NCBI RefSeq assembly: GCF_000152905.1
Contig: NZ_AAMY01000013.1
Span: 1-64,000 of the forward strand
Length of the DNA stretch: 64,000 nt
DNA from: Nitrobacter sp. Nb-311A
GTDB taxonomy: Bacteria > Pseudomonadota > Alphaproteobacteria > Rhizobiales > Xanthobacteraceae
Direction: 5' to 3'
Shown: piece after piece, positions 7,948 through 17,784 of the stretch
Layout: each line of letters starts with the position of its first letter
Position numbering within the stretch: position 1 is the stretch's first letter
The notes under the pieces: model-generated
Seen by the model: only the letters and a program-made list of their open reading frames with translations
Told to the model about the DNA's origin: nothing
Databases searched by the model: none
Translations under genes and position numbers: made by a program

Positions 7948-10062
7948 ATGAAACCATACACACGTTCTATTATCGAGTTGTTCGACGGCAAGAAGCGCTA
8001 CCTGATCCCCCTTTATCAGAGGCAATATGCTTGGAAGGTGCAGCCACAACTCGAACTGCTATGGGAGGATATCGAGCGTGCGGCTGATCGCGTCAGGACT
8101 GACCGCGCATCGCTCACACCCCATTTTTTGGGTGCAATCGTGATCGCCCAGATCAAGACGTTCGGCAAAGAGGTGCAGGCTTTCGAGATCATCGACGGCC
8201 AGCAACGTCTCACCTCATTCCAGATTCTGCTCGCAGCGCTTCGAGATGTCGCCGCGACCCATTCGGCGAAATGGGCGTCCGAACTGCGCCCCTACCTGCT
8301 CAACGAAGGTGTGATGGCGCAGGAGGCGATCGAACGATTTAAGCTCTGGCCGTCGCGTACGGATCGCCGCGCCTTCATTGCAATGATCGATCCCTCGGCA
8401 GATATCGACGCCATCACGCCCCCGGCGGTTAACGAAGACGGATTCGTTCGGCGCGCGATCTCAGCTCATGCCCATTTCAAAGACGTCATTGAGCGTCATG
8501 TCGTGATGGACGGCGGCTTCGACGAATTTCGATTTGAGACCTTGTTCGAAGCGATGAAGGCTGGCCTCGCGGTCGTCTCGATCGAGTTGGAAGGAGGTGA
8601 TGATCCTCAAACCATCTTCGAAACACTCAACAGCCGTGGCGTTGACCTGACGCCAGGCGATCTCATGCGCAACTTTATCTTCCAACGCGCTAAAGGGCTC
8701 GGGCAGAACGGCAGTTCGCTCACCGTCGACAGCCTCTATGAAAAGCACTGGCTCCCTCTCGACCGTGCATTCTGGAATCAAAGCGCATCACGCGGTCGCC
8801 AAGCCCGCCAACGTCTCGATTGGATGCTCACCGATCACCTTTCGATGAAAATAGCAGATCTCGTGTCCGTCGATCAGCTCTTCGAGAGCTATCGTCGGTG
8901 GATTCTGAATGATCGCCCCTTCGAGTCGGTCGCCAACGAACTGGAAGCGATTACAGCGACCGCCTCTGTCGAGAAGAGGCTATTCGATCAGGAGCCCAAC
9001 GATCCAATTGGCGATTTCGGCTTGTTCGCAGATGCCTTCGACGTCTCGACGGCCATGCCCCTGGTAATCTATCTCGCTACCGAAGCAGACTTAGGCGCGG
9101 GTCTCTCCCGAGCCCTCGAAGCCTTGAAAAGCTATATTCTGCGGCGCGACATTTGCGGACTGCCGAACAAGAATTACAATCGTCTCTTTGTCGGTATGAT
9201 TGCTCATCTCCGGAAGGCGGAGAGAAACAGAGTTGACGCCCTGATCTCATATCTCTCCACCCGGATCGCCGAGACAGATCGCTGGCCGGATAATTCCGAA
9301 TGGCGTCGAGGTTGGATGGAGCGCGATCAGTACAAAGGACCGCGTCAATCACGACTTCGCTACATCTTCGAGGCAATCGAACGGGCCAAACGCTCGGTGC
9401 TGAGCGAGGACATCGAAATCAAATCGACCCTGACGATCGAACACATCATGCCGCAGGTGTGGTCCACCAACTGGCCAATCCCTGGCTTCGATCACCTGGA
9501 GCCTGGTGAGTTCGATCCCGAATTTGCCTCACGCCAGTCAGCTCGCTCGGCTGCGGTAAATAAGCTCGGAAACCTTACTTTGCTCACCCAGGCCCTCAAC
9601 TCCTCGGTATCCAACGGACCGTACTCGGTGAAGATGCCAGCAGTTCGTTCCAACTCCAGTCTCGCGCTTAACCGCGACCTGAATGGTTTTGACGCTTGGA
9701 ACGAGGAAACCATTGCTGAGCGCGGCGCAGCGCTCTTCAATGTGGCACAAAAGATATGGCTGGCTCCAGAGCGCGATCACGATATCACGAACGTAATGGA
9801 GCCTCTGACAAATGCGCTGCCTTCGGATGGTACTACTCGATGCCGCTTCACCTACTCCGGCGCACCCTATCATGCATTGGTGCAGAACGGCGCGTTGATT
9901 GTGGACGGTGTGGAGGGCTCGTTCGCGTCCTTCTCGGCTGCATCGAAGGCGATCACAAGTACCAGCAGGAACGGGTGGAACGATTGGTACATCGCTCGCA
10001 ATGATGGCGATTGGATATTGGCGGACGAATGGCGCCGGCTTCGAGCAACCGTCAACGTCTGA
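7948..10062 (+). CDS. GmrSD-like DUF262/DUF1524 defence nuclease with C-terminal RAMA-like domain
   Basis: 704-residue protein with the two halves of the GmrSD type IV restriction system in one chain. DUF262 (GmrS, ParB-like NTPase): YQRQYAW at residues 23-29 and the signature DGQQRLT at 83-89, plus FETLNSRGVDLTPGDLMRNF near 230. DUF1524 (GmrD, His-Me finger nuclease): LTIEHIMPQ near residue 495 and NKLGNLTLL near 537. A further C-terminal region (about 625-704) with VDGVEGSFASFSAASKAIT followed by NGWNDWY resembles DUF4357/RAMA domains linked to modified-DNA recognition. Such proteins cut phage DNA with modified bases or respond to phosphorothioate marks. It replaced the body of a restriction gene at 7932 and lies at the island's right end. 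Appears intact. Confidence 0.9.
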   Translation: MKPYTRSIIELFDGKKRYLIPLYQRQYAWKVQPQLELLWEDIERAADRVRTDRASLTPHFLGAIVIAQIKTFGKEVQAFEIIDGQQRLTSFQILLAALRDVAATHSAKWASELRPYLLNEGVMAQEAIERFKLWPSRTDRRAFIAMIDPSADIDAITPPAVNEDGFVRRAISAHAHFKDVIERHVVMDGGFDEFRFETLFEAMKAGLAVVSIELEGGDDPQTIFETLNSRGVDLTPGDLMRNFIFQRAKGLGQNGSSLTVDSLYEKHWLPLDRAFWNQSASRGRQARQRLDWMLTDHLSMKIADLVSVDQLFESYRRWILNDRPFESVANELEAITATASVEKRLFDQEPNDPIGDFGLFADAFDVSTAMPLVIYLATEADLGAGLSRALEALKSYILRRDICGLPNKNYNRLFVGMIAHLRKAERNRVDALISYLSTRIAETDRWPDNSEWRRGWMERDQYKGPRQSRLRYIFEAIERAKRSVLSEDIEIKSTLTIEHIMPQVWSTNWPIPGFDHLEPGEFDPEFASRQSARSAAVNKLGNLTLLTQALNSSVSNGPYSVKMPAVRSNSSLALNRDLNGFDAWNEETIAERGAALFNVAQKIWLAPERDHDITNVMEPLTNALPSDGTTRCRFTYSGAPYHALVQNGALIVDGVEGSFASFSAASKAITSTSRNGWNDWYIARNDGDWILADEWRRLRATVNV

Positions 10063-10515
10063 CCACCTTACGAGGTATCCAGACCGGCCCATGCGTAACT
10101 CGATTTAACCGAATTCGAGTAACAGGGAGGTTTCGTCATAGGGCTATGGCGTAAATGTAGTGATCATCACTATCGGTCGCGGCCCGCCAAATACCGCCGA
10201 CTGCCGCACAAATTGGTCGATTATCTCTTTAATCATCAACCAGATACATGCTTCACCTGGTTGGACTATACAGAATGGTTCTCACACACCATCCAGACGG
10301 CATACCTCCCCGTTTGCCGCCGATTGTTCTCTGCAATACGCTTCCGAGACGGTTGCGATTCAAGTTATTTCAGTTGATCGCCGCAGTTTCCGGCTACTTG
10401 GCTGCCTTACCCCGGTGCGCAACAAGGTGATCGGTGCTAACGCGCTGGGATGGCTTTCGGAACGAAATTCGTCAGAATGAGGATTCTGTTCCTTGGGCCG
10501 ATTCTCTATTGAACA
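10063..10515. other. Intergenic region without recognised gene
   Basis: About 450 bases between the GmrSD-like gene and the AraC-type regulator. Reading frames here are short and look like chance. The only structure I note is a small hairpin, CAGAAT-GAGG-ATTCTG, at 10473-10488, just upstream of the regulator gene; it could be an operator or mere chance. The region may include the right boundary of the mobile island, but no attachment repeat is visible. Confidence 0.6.
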
Positions 10516-11553
10516 ATGAACCCATCGACCAAAGACAAAATTTATTCTGTCGCCAAGATCGCCACGATCGTCGACCTGCTGCGCGATGAAGGCATTCCCG
10601 CTAAAGAAGCTTTGGCCGACATATCCCTTTCGCCCGAGCAATTGCGCTCGCCGGCGACGAAGGTTTCGGCGGCGCAGGTTCTTCAGTCCTATCGCAATGC
10701 GATCAAACTTTCGACGCATCCCCGATTCGCATACCATGCCGGCTTGAAATCTTGCGTCTCGACCTATGGGATTTATGGTCTTGCCATCCTGAGTTGCACC
10801 GATTTTCGTAATACGATGGCGTTCGCCGCGGCCTATCACCAACTGGCGACACCGATGATGGAGATCTGCTTCAAGGAGGAAGGGAGCACGGCTGTCTGGA
10901 TCGTCACGCCCACGCATGATTTGGACATCGACGACCGGCTTTACCGATTCATCGTCGAGTTTCAGATGGCGGTACACCTGTCGTTGCATCGCAATATAAT
11001 GGGGCCGGCCTTTAAGCCCGCGCTGATCGACTATGCCTTGAGGAGGCCGCATGACGACGGCAGCGGGACGGCCTTCTTCGATTGCCCGATTCTCTACGAC
11101 AAGCCCGAGAACAGGTTCACCTTCGATGCCGCCTGGCTCGACCGACGGCCGGATTACGGCAACGAGCTTACTTATGCGGAGCTGAGGCAACTTTGCGATG
11201 GGTTACTCAAGCAGCTTAAGTTGGGCGCAGGGGTCGCCGGTGAGGTGCGCGGGCTCATCCTCGCCAATCTGTCCATGCCGATCGAGTTCAAGCGGATCGC
11301 TAAATATCTTAACATGAGCGAGCGCAGCCTGAGGCGAAGGTTGCAGGAGGAAGGAACCTCGTTCAGGCAACTCGCCGATGAACTGAAGGCCCAAATCGCC
11401 ATCAAATATATCCGCGACACCGACCTCAGCGTCGAGGAGATCGCCTTTGCTCTGGGCTTCGGCGACGCCGCCTCGTTCCGCCACGCGTTCCGCCGCTGGA
11501 CCAACGCTACTCCACAAGACTATCGCAAGAGCGGCATCAGGCGCGAAACCTGA
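10516..11553 (+). CDS. AraC-family transcriptional regulator
   Basis: 345-residue regulator of the OruR/ArgR-like AraC group: an N-terminal arabinose-binding-like domain (about 20-200, PF12625 type) and a C-terminal double helix-turn-helix. In the latter, NMSERSLRRRLQEEGTSFRQ (about 260-280) is the first HTH and SVEEIAFALGFGDAASFRHA with RRWTNATPQDYR (about 310-340) is the second, as in typical AraC C-termini. No target gene sits immediately next to it except the histidine kinase downstream on the same strand, 250 bases away, so the regulated genes and ligand are unknown. Confidence 0.9.
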   Translation: MNPSTKDKIYSVAKIATIVDLLRDEGIPAKEALADISLSPEQLRSPATKVSAAQVLQSYRNAIKLSTHPRFAYHAGLKSCVSTYGIYGLAILSCTDFRNTMAFAAAYHQLATPMMEICFKEEGSTAVWIVTPTHDLDIDDRLYRFIVEFQMAVHLSLHRNIMGPAFKPALIDYALRRPHDDGSGTAFFDCPILYDKPENRFTFDAAWLDRRPDYGNELTYAELRQLCDGLLKQLKLGAGVAGEVRGLILANLSMPIEFKRIAKYLNMSERSLRRRLQEEGTSFRQLADELKAQIAIKYIRDTDLSVEEIAFALGFGDAASFRHAFRRWTNATPQDYRKSGIRRET

Positions 11554-11800
11554 AGCAATCGCGGCCGGTAACGTCGCTTCTGCAATGGCGTGAAGCCAAA
11601 CTTTGCAATTTCCATGATCGGCTTCCGAGATTGGCCGGATGTCTCCGATTTTTGGCCAATGCCGACCTTTTCTGTTGCCCCTGCCACGCCAATGATTCGC
11701 TTGATGGCATGGGTCGAAAAGGCGCCTCCCAGTTCTTCAAGCCGCCCGACACGGCAAATGCGGAGGAAGGATGGCCTGAGCTTTTGAAGGACGGCGCAAG

Positions 11801-12868
11801 ATGTCCAGCGAGCATGAGGTTGCGCAGAAAGATCATCCGTCAGTCGAGGTTGCCGCCCGCGACCTCCGACGGAACGGAAGTAATGGCGGTGGCACGCCTG
11901 ATCCGAGAGACTGGCTGGCTGCGCTCATCAAGGGATCGGATGATGCGATCGTCAGCAGAAATCTCGACGGCATCATACAGAGCTGGAACGGTGGCGCGAC
12001 CCGCCTGTTCGGATATTCGGCGGACGAGGCGATCGGCAAATCGATCGCGATCCTGATCCCGAACGACCGGCTGAAGGAAGAATCGATGATCTTGGCGCGA
12101 ATTGAATGCGGCACATATGCGGGGCGCCTTGAGACGAAACGACGCCGAAAGGACGGATCGCTGGTCGATATATCGCTGACGATCTCCGTTATTCGAAATG
12201 ATGACGGCGATGTTGTCGGCGCTTCCATGATCGCCCGCGACATCACCGAAAGGCTGATGGCGCTGGCGCAGCAAAGGCTCTTCATGGGTGAGATGCATCA
12301 TCGGGTGAAGAACCTGTTTGCGCTGGCGACCGCCATCGTGTCGATCAGCGCAAGGTCGTCCGGAAGCGGAACAGACGTGATCGACGATATCCGCGCGCGG
12401 CTGTCATCGCTGGCGCGCGCGCACGATATGACCATGGCGGACCAGTCACATCATGGGTGGAACAGGCAGATCTCGTCTCTCCTCACGCTCATCGGCAGAA
12501 TTCTCGATCCCTATATCGCGGCAGACGGCCGGGTTGCGATCGGAGGCGATGATTGCGATGTCGGCGCCAAGGCAATTCCCTATTTGTCGTTGCTGTTGCA
12601 TGAACTGGCCACCAATGCCGCCAAGTTCGGCTCGTTATCGGCTGGGAGCGGACGGCTTGACGTGAGCGTCGCCACCGGTGGGAGCCTGGTTCGCCTCACC
12701 TGGCGGGAAACCGGCGGGCCGGCGCCTTCAACCGCCGGACCTGAAGGGTTTGGCAGCCGCCTTGAACGAAGCGTGACACGCGCGTTGAACACGACGATCG
12801 AGCGCGATTGGCGCCCGACGGGCCTCGTGGCCACGATCGCCATACCCCAGGCGGTCCTCACTGCATGA
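11801..12868 (+). CDS. PAS domain HWE-family histidine kinase
   Basis: 355-residue soluble sensor kinase without membrane segments. PAS domain at about 40-155 (IVSRNLDGIIQSWNGGATRL, then GYSADEAIGKSI) with a PAC-like tail ending ARDITERL. The kinase core is the HWE type common in Rhizobiales: phosphorylated His in GEMHHRVKNLFALA (about 165), N-box LLHELATNAAKFG (about 265), and WRE instead of the usual G1 box near 302, then GFGSRL. No cognate response regulator is adjacent. The PAS domain has no Cys in the NCRFLQ position seen in LOV blue-light sensors, so light sensing is unlikely. Confidence 0.9.
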   Translation: MSSEHEVAQKDHPSVEVAARDLRRNGSNGGGTPDPRDWLAALIKGSDDAIVSRNLDGIIQSWNGGATRLFGYSADEAIGKSIAILIPNDRLKEESMILARIECGTYAGRLETKRRRKDGSLVDISLTISVIRNDDGDVVGASMIARDITERLMALAQQRLFMGEMHHRVKNLFALATAIVSISARSSGSGTDVIDDIRARLSSLARAHDMTMADQSHHGWNRQISSLLTLIGRILDPYIAADGRVAIGGDDCDVGAKAIPYLSLLLHELATNAAKFGSLSAGSGRLDVSVATGGSLVRLTWRETGGPAPSTAGPEGFGSRLERSVTRALNTTIERDWRPTGLVATIAIPQAVLTA

Positions 12869-13258
12869 CATGCGCCGAAATTCTGCCTCTAACAACGCGG
12901 GCCTTACAATGGCATGAGCGCTTGGCAATGCGCATGCCTAGGTCTTGACCTTGTCAATCAGTGCAGGATTCTCATTTCGGTGTATTGACCTGAGAGGGTA
13001 ACCAGGACAGGCAAATATGCATCGATGATGTTCAAGCGGACGGCCCTTCGGTAGCGCCGCCAGATGCTCGAAACGAAGGTCGATTGTCTCGGACACCTCG
13101 TACTGTCAGCGCTTCCGGGAAAAAAGAACTAGCAGGGATGACGCCACAGAAGAACTGAGCCTGGCTTCGACCGAAAGCGACGATTGTTATTGTTCGAATT
13201 TATGTAACCTCAATCAGGGCACCGCTAAGGGTCGAGCCGACTACAGGGGCACATTGTT
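12869..13258. other. Intergenic region without recognised gene
   Basis: About 390 bases between the HWE kinase and the cytochrome gene. I see no convincing open frame, RNA gene or repeat. It probably contains the promoter of the cytochrome gene; no specific sites can be assigned. Confidence 0.6.
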
Positions 13259-15290
13259 ATGAGCTTTTCATTTAAACGCTGGCCTGGTTTTCTTAAAACT
13301 GTTCTTGTGATCATCACCGGTGCGCTAGCGGCCGCGGTGACTCTTTTTCTGGTGGCGGTCTTGGCGCCAGAGAAGGTCAGGGCTGTGCTCAAGGATATCG
13401 GCCGGGCCGGCGAAACAGTGTCCGCCATATTGCCTCCACCGCTGCCGGCCGCGCAGACACCTTCGAAGGCTTACTGGCTTAAGCAAAATTGGTCAGCGCG
13501 CGAGCGCTTCTGGTTCCATCACGCATCTCAAGGGACTGCAACCTTTCCAGTGCCCTATGACTGGTTCGTCTCGCTTGAGCGGGCGGAGCTCGCAGTCTTT
13601 TCCACACCAAAGTTGCTGAGCGATGGAGATTATCTGATCCGTTTCGGCTTCATTCCCAGTCCGCGCAAGCTTGACGGCAGCGCGTCCGATTTCGGTTACA
13701 GCAAGGACTCGTTTAATACCAATCCTGCGGCCGAACCCGAACAGTTCAAAAATTATCCCGAAAATCCTGATGGATTACCGGTGGGCTTTGCAAAGCTGGA
13801 AAGCGGCGTCGAGCCGGCTACCGGCGAGCCTTATCCCGCTCAACTTGGCTTCACCTGCGCCGCCTGTCATACAGGCCAAATCCGTTATCGGGACGTCGGC
13901 ATTCGCTTTGACGGCGGACCGGCGATGGTCAACCTCGGAAATCTCGAGTCGGCCATTGGGCTTTCGATTTTTTATACTGTTTACGTTCCCACGCGCTTCA
14001 ATCGTTTTGCCGATCGTGTCATTGAGCGCGCTGTCAAAGCTGGTTCGCCACCGGCCGATCGCTCCGCATTCAAAGAAGAACTCAAAAAGAAACTGCGACA
14101 GACCCTCGATAAGATCAAACACGAAAGGGATTGGAGCAAGGAAATTCTTGCGCGCGGGAATATGACATATATCGATGAAGGGTTTGGCCGGCTCGATGCC
14201 CTCAATCAAATCTTCTTCTCGAATTTGCTGCCACCGATCGCTAAGGAAGATAAAGCGTTTCCTGAGGTGCTTGCGCGGAACTATGCGCGGCCTGATGCGC
14301 CGGTCAGCTTTCCGCCTATCTGGGACGTGCCGTGGTTCCTATGGGCGCAATATGATGGCTCGGTCCAGAATGAACTTGTCCGCAATGCAGGACAGTCGCT
14401 GGGCGTAAAGACAAAACTCAACCTGACAGAGCATTCGAATCCAAATCGGCCACTGTTCAGGTCGTCGATGAAGATGAAGAACATCTTCTGGATTGAGGAA
14501 ATGCTTCGCGGACCTGATCCGTTTGCCGATAACGCGCCTGGTCAGACGCCAAAATTCAAGGGGCTGGTCGCGCCCAGATGGAAGGAGGTCGCGGATATAT
14601 TTGAGAACGATCCGGCCTGGCAAGTCGACGATGAGAAAGTGAGAAACGGTCGACAGCTTTATGCTGAGCTTTGCGTCGAGTGTCATCGCGGTCCCGTGCG
14701 CGATCCCGAGTTCGATAAGGAACGGCCCGATCGACGAGGCGCTGAACGCTTCATTCACGTTGGCGCTGATGGCGGTGGTCGATAAGTCGATCGACCAATG
14801 GTTCAAGGACAACCCGCTACCGGCGGATCAGGAGAAGATCATGCGTGGAGAGCGGCGGAACTGCCAAAACAAGAAGGCCTTTAAGCCGATTGCGCCTGTT
14901 GACGGCAAGCCCGCCAATCCGCCGATCGTTCTGGTGCCGCACTATCGCGCACGACCGCTCGACGGCGTCTGGGCCACGGCGCCTTATCTTCATAACGGAT
15001 CGGTGCCCACCCTGTACGACCTGCTCACCCCACAGCACCTAAGGCCCCAGGTTTTCTGCGTCGGAAGCCGGGAGTTCGATCCTGTCAAAGTCGGCCTTTC
15101 GGTGAAACCTGGTGAAACGTGCGCTGTCGGAATCACCCGTTTTGACGTAACCGGACTTGGAAACAGCAATCTTGGACATTCATTCGAAGGCGCCGAGACC
15201 GACAAGACCAAGCTGCCGAATGGCGTCATTGGACGCGGTCTGACCGACACCGAACGGGATGCACTGGTGCAATATTTGAAAACGCTTTGA
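13259..15290 (+). pseudogene. Di-haem cytochrome c peroxidase-like protein (RoxA-like), frameshifted
   Basis: Membrane-anchored periplasmic c-type cytochrome of about 675 residues once the frame is repaired. An N-terminal membrane anchor (LKTVLVIITGALAAAVTLFL, about 12-31) is followed by two haem-binding motifs, CAACH (about residue 199) and CVECH (about 470), and the C-terminal PYLHNGSVPTLYDLL typical of the di-haem peroxidase/RoxA group. The first frame ends as missense after about 14720, and the second frame (NGPIDEALNASFTLALMAV) continues to 15290; dropping one G at 14719-14720 joins them. Function is unknown; relatives include rubber oxygenase RoxA and uncharacterised di-haem proteins. 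The frameshift could be real or a sequencing error. Confidence 0.82.
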
Positions 15291-15404
15291 ATGGTCTTTG
15301 CCCCCGTCAGAGCATCGAGACTTCGATGTATTGCGGCTGGTCCAATGAATCTCCGGAGACTGGCAACGCGATTTGGGGAGTGGTCGCCAGCCTGACCAGC
15401 AATC

Positions 15405-15809
15405 TCAACCCGACCGACGGAGCCGTACGAAATTCGCGGCTCCACCCACGGTGCTTTCGCTTTCTGAGCGGAGGCTGGGTCTCGTCATGTTCAGTAAGAC
15501 CTGCTCAGGATCGCCGGCGTTGAACATGGCCTCGAGGCTGCGAACGCAAAGCGCCACTGACTCATCAGCCAGGCTGTAATAGATCTGCTTCGCTTGGCGC
15601 CGCGTCGTGACCAGTTCTGCTTTGCGGAGTTCTGCGAGTTGCTGGCTGAGCGCGGGCTGTCCGATCCCGGTCGCCACATCGATTTCCGTCACGGACTTTT
15701 CGCCTTCCCGCAATAGCGAAAGGATCATCAGGCGCTGAGGCTGGGCGAACTTGCGTAATTTATCGGCTGCAAGATCGGCTTGCTCGCGCGATCGCCATAT
15801 CGCGTTCAT
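15405..15809 (-). CDS. ArsR-family regulator, BigR/SqrR-like
   Basis: 134-residue winged-helix repressor. The HTH is visible as EGEKSVTEIDVATGIGQPAL followed by SQQLAELRKAELV and the wing RRQAKQIYYSL. It sits beside sulfide genes exactly as BigR/SqrR does in Agrobacterium, Xylella and Rhodobacter, where it senses persulfide by a disulfide or tetrasulfide between two Cys. Here only one Cys is visible in the conserved region (ALCVRSLEAM), so the sensing chemistry would have to differ, or use Cys between subunits. Its start overlaps the peroxiredoxin stop by 4 bases, so both are made from one message. Probable control of the divergent persulfide genes. Confidence 0.85.
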   Translation of the reverse strand: MNAIWRSREQADLAADKLRKFAQPQRLMILSLLREGEKSVTEIDVATGIGQPALSQQLAELRKAELVTTRRQAKQIYYSLADESVALCVRSLEAMFNAGDPEQVLLNMTRPSLRSESESTVGGAANFVRLRRSG

Positions 15810-16441
15810 GCCGCGCTCCGGCAGAACCAGTTAGTGTCCTTCTGCGTTTTCTCATCGGCAGGCAGCAGCAACGGTTCTCCGGGCTGCCAGTTGGCCGGCG
15901 CCAACTTCTGGCCCGACACGGTTGCCTGCAGCGCCGCCACCATCCGCACCATTTCGTCGATCGAGCGGCCGATCGTTAGCGGATAGTGAGTAATCGCGCG
16001 AATGACGCCTTCGGGATCTATGAAATAGGTCGCCCGCACACTCGCGCTGTTTTCGGCGGTTTCGTCGATCATGCCATAGGCGCGGCCCACCATCATCGAT
16101 GGGTCCTCGATCACCGGAAATGGAATCTCCACCGCGAACAGCTCCGTTATCGTTCGGGTCCAGGCGAGGTGTGAATAGAGGCTGTCGACCGAAAGACCCA
16201 ACAGCGCGCAGTCCAGCGCGGCGAAGCGGTCTTGCGCTTTGGCCAGCGCGACGAACTCCGTGGTGCATACCGGCGTAAAATCCGCCGGGTGCGAGAAGAA
16301 CACCAGCCATCGGCCTCTGTAGTCCGAAAGCCGGATCGGGCCCTTCGTGGATCGGGCTTCGAAGTCGGGAGCGGCGTCCCCCATCCGCAAGGGAAAAGAC
16401 GCAGTCGGGCGAGGCGTTACGTCGTTCATCAAAGTGGCCAT
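15806..16441 (-). CDS. 1-Cys-type peroxiredoxin (AhpC/TSA family)
   Basis: Thiol peroxidase of the Prx6 group, about 211 residues. Peroxidatic Cys is in PADFTPVCTTEFVALA, the strict PxxxTxxC motif. The Prx6-like C-terminal extension (HYPLTIGRSIDEMVR, then ATVSGQKLAPANW) is present. A start at 16441 (MATLMND) is preferred; 18 more codons are open upstream. In this setting it would remove peroxides or per/polysulfide oxidants formed during sulfide oxidation. It is co-transcribed with the ArsR-type regulator and divergent from the persulfide dioxygenase gene. Confidence 0.88.
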   Translation of the reverse strand: MATLMNDVTPRPTASFPLRMGDAAPDFEARSTKGPIRLSDYRGRWLVFFSHPADFTPVCTTEFVALAKAQDRFAALDCALLGLSVDSLYSHLAWTRTITELFAVEIPFPVIEDPSMMVGRAYGMIDETAENSASVRATYFIDPEGVIRAITHYPLTIGRSIDEMVRMVAALQATVSGQKLAPANWQPGEPLLLPADEKTQKDTNWFCRSAA

Positions 16442-16494
16442 CGTTGCGTTACCTGCAGACTTTCCTATGGCATGACGGTTCGATGCTCGCAACA

Positions 16495-16625
16495 TAATTA
16501 CATACTTATATAACTATCTAAATTGCTAAGTGTAGTGTTTTCAGCACATTGCGAGAAATGCTCTTATTTCGGTTGACCCCTATTAATTTCATACATAGTA
16601 ATATATGTATATGAATATATGTAAG
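16495..16625. promoter_or_regulatory. AT-rich divergent control region of the sulfide genes
   Basis: This region between the peroxiredoxin and persulfide dioxygenase genes is strikingly AT-rich against the surrounding DNA. It contains an inverted repeat ATACATA (16591-16597) / TATGTAT (16604-16610), followed by a related ATATATGTA, and on the other side TTATATAACTATCT at 16506-16519. The arrangement suggests one or two operators for the BigR-like repressor controlling both directions. I do not find the exact ATTC-N8-GAAT motif reported for BigR, so the site is a positional inference. Confidence 0.45.
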
Positions 16626-16854
16626 TGATGCCAGATCCTGACACTGCGACCGGCCTGGTCGGCGATGGATGGAGGCAGGGAACACGCCGGAGGATTTTAC
16701 GGAGCCCGATAAGGGGATCGCTCGGGAAGCCCATAATTCTTCCTGCTTCCGTTTGAGTTCTTGCTGTCTTTATCCGCCAGTCTCCAGGAGGGTTGGAACA
16801 GTGAAAGTCTTGACAGCATGTACTGCATGTACTGCCGACCCAGGGAGTTTCACA

Positions 16855-17742
16855 ATGAACTATCCGATCGATATCTCGATTAAGCCCGAGGTCACTCCGT
16901 TCTTCGACCCCGAGACCAACACCATCAGCTATGTGGTCAAGGATCCGTCCTCCCCGGCCTGCGCAATTGTCGATTCCGTCATGGACATCGACTATGCCGC
17001 TGGCCGTATCAGCTACAAATCAGCGGATCGGATCGTTGAGTATATCCGTAGCAATGGCTTGCAAGTCGATTGGCTCATCGAGACCCACGCGCATGCCGAT
17101 CACCTCTCGGCTGCGCCATATATCCAGCAACAGCTTGGCGGCAAACTCGGAATCGGTGAGCACATCGTGACCGTGCAGGAGACCTTCGGAAAGATCTTCA
17201 ACGAAGGCACGGACTTCAAGCGCGACGGCAGTCAGTTCGATCGACTGTTCAAGGATGGCGATACCTATTCGATCGGCAAGATGACCGCGTTCGTCATCCA
17301 TACCCCGGGACATACGCCGGCTTGCACGACCCACGTCATCGGAGACTCGGCCTTCACCGGCGACACGTTGTTCATGCCTGACGGAGGCACGGCGCGAGCG
17401 GATTTTCCGGGAGGCGACGCCCGCACGCTCTATCGCTCGGTCAGGAAGCTCCTGGAAACATTGCCGCCGGAAACACGGCTGTTTCTATGCCACGATTACG
17501 GCCCCGATGGCCGCGAGATCCGATGGGAAACGACCGTGCGCGAGGAGCGCATGCACAATATTCATGTGCGCGACGGCGTGAGCGAGGATTCTTTCGTGAA
17601 GATGCGCGAAGCCCGCGACAAGACCCTTTCGATGCCGCGCCTCATCGTGCCGTCGCTTCAGGTCAACACGCGCGCGGGACACCTGCCTGAACCGGACGAA
17701 AGCGGAAAGACCTTTCTGAAGGTCCCGATCAACACACTCTAA
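16855..17742 (+). CDS. blh: Persulfide dioxygenase-like MBL-fold hydrolase (Blh/ETHE1 group)
   Basis: 295-residue metallo-beta-lactamase-fold protein that oxidises glutathione persulfide to sulfite. Metal ligands are seen in ETHAHADHLSAA (about residue 79), HTPGHTPAC (about 150) and FLCHDYGPDG (about 214), in the ETHE1/Blh pattern with a mononuclear iron site. Start 16855 follows CAGGGAGTTTCACA; a longer open frame upstream has no support. In Agrobacterium and Xylella Blh the DUF442 domain is fused to this protein; here DUF442 is instead fused to the next gene. First gene of the sulfide operon. Confidence 0.9.
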   Translation: MNYPIDISIKPEVTPFFDPETNTISYVVKDPSSPACAIVDSVMDIDYAAGRISYKSADRIVEYIRSNGLQVDWLIETHAHADHLSAAPYIQQQLGGKLGIGEHIVTVQETFGKIFNEGTDFKRDGSQFDRLFKDGDTYSIGKMTAFVIHTPGHTPACTTHVIGDSAFTGDTLFMPDGGTARADFPGGDARTLYRSVRKLLETLPPETRLFLCHDYGPDGREIRWETTVREERMHNIHVRDGVSEDSFVKMREARDKTLSMPRLIVPSLQVNTRAGHLPEPDESGKTFLKVPINTL

Positions 17743-17784
17743 GAACCGAGCGACAAGTCGCCTATCAGCGCGAAGGACGAACCC

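Noticed and set aside
10160-10480. 106-codon frame in the gap before the AraC regulator
   Set aside because: No ribosome site, no family similarity, and unusual codon use for this genome; treated as chance.
16495-16625. AT-rich repeats before the sulfide genes as Mo-box sites
   Set aside because: There is one ATATAAC half-site but no partner at the right distance and no CG ends; more likely BigR operators.
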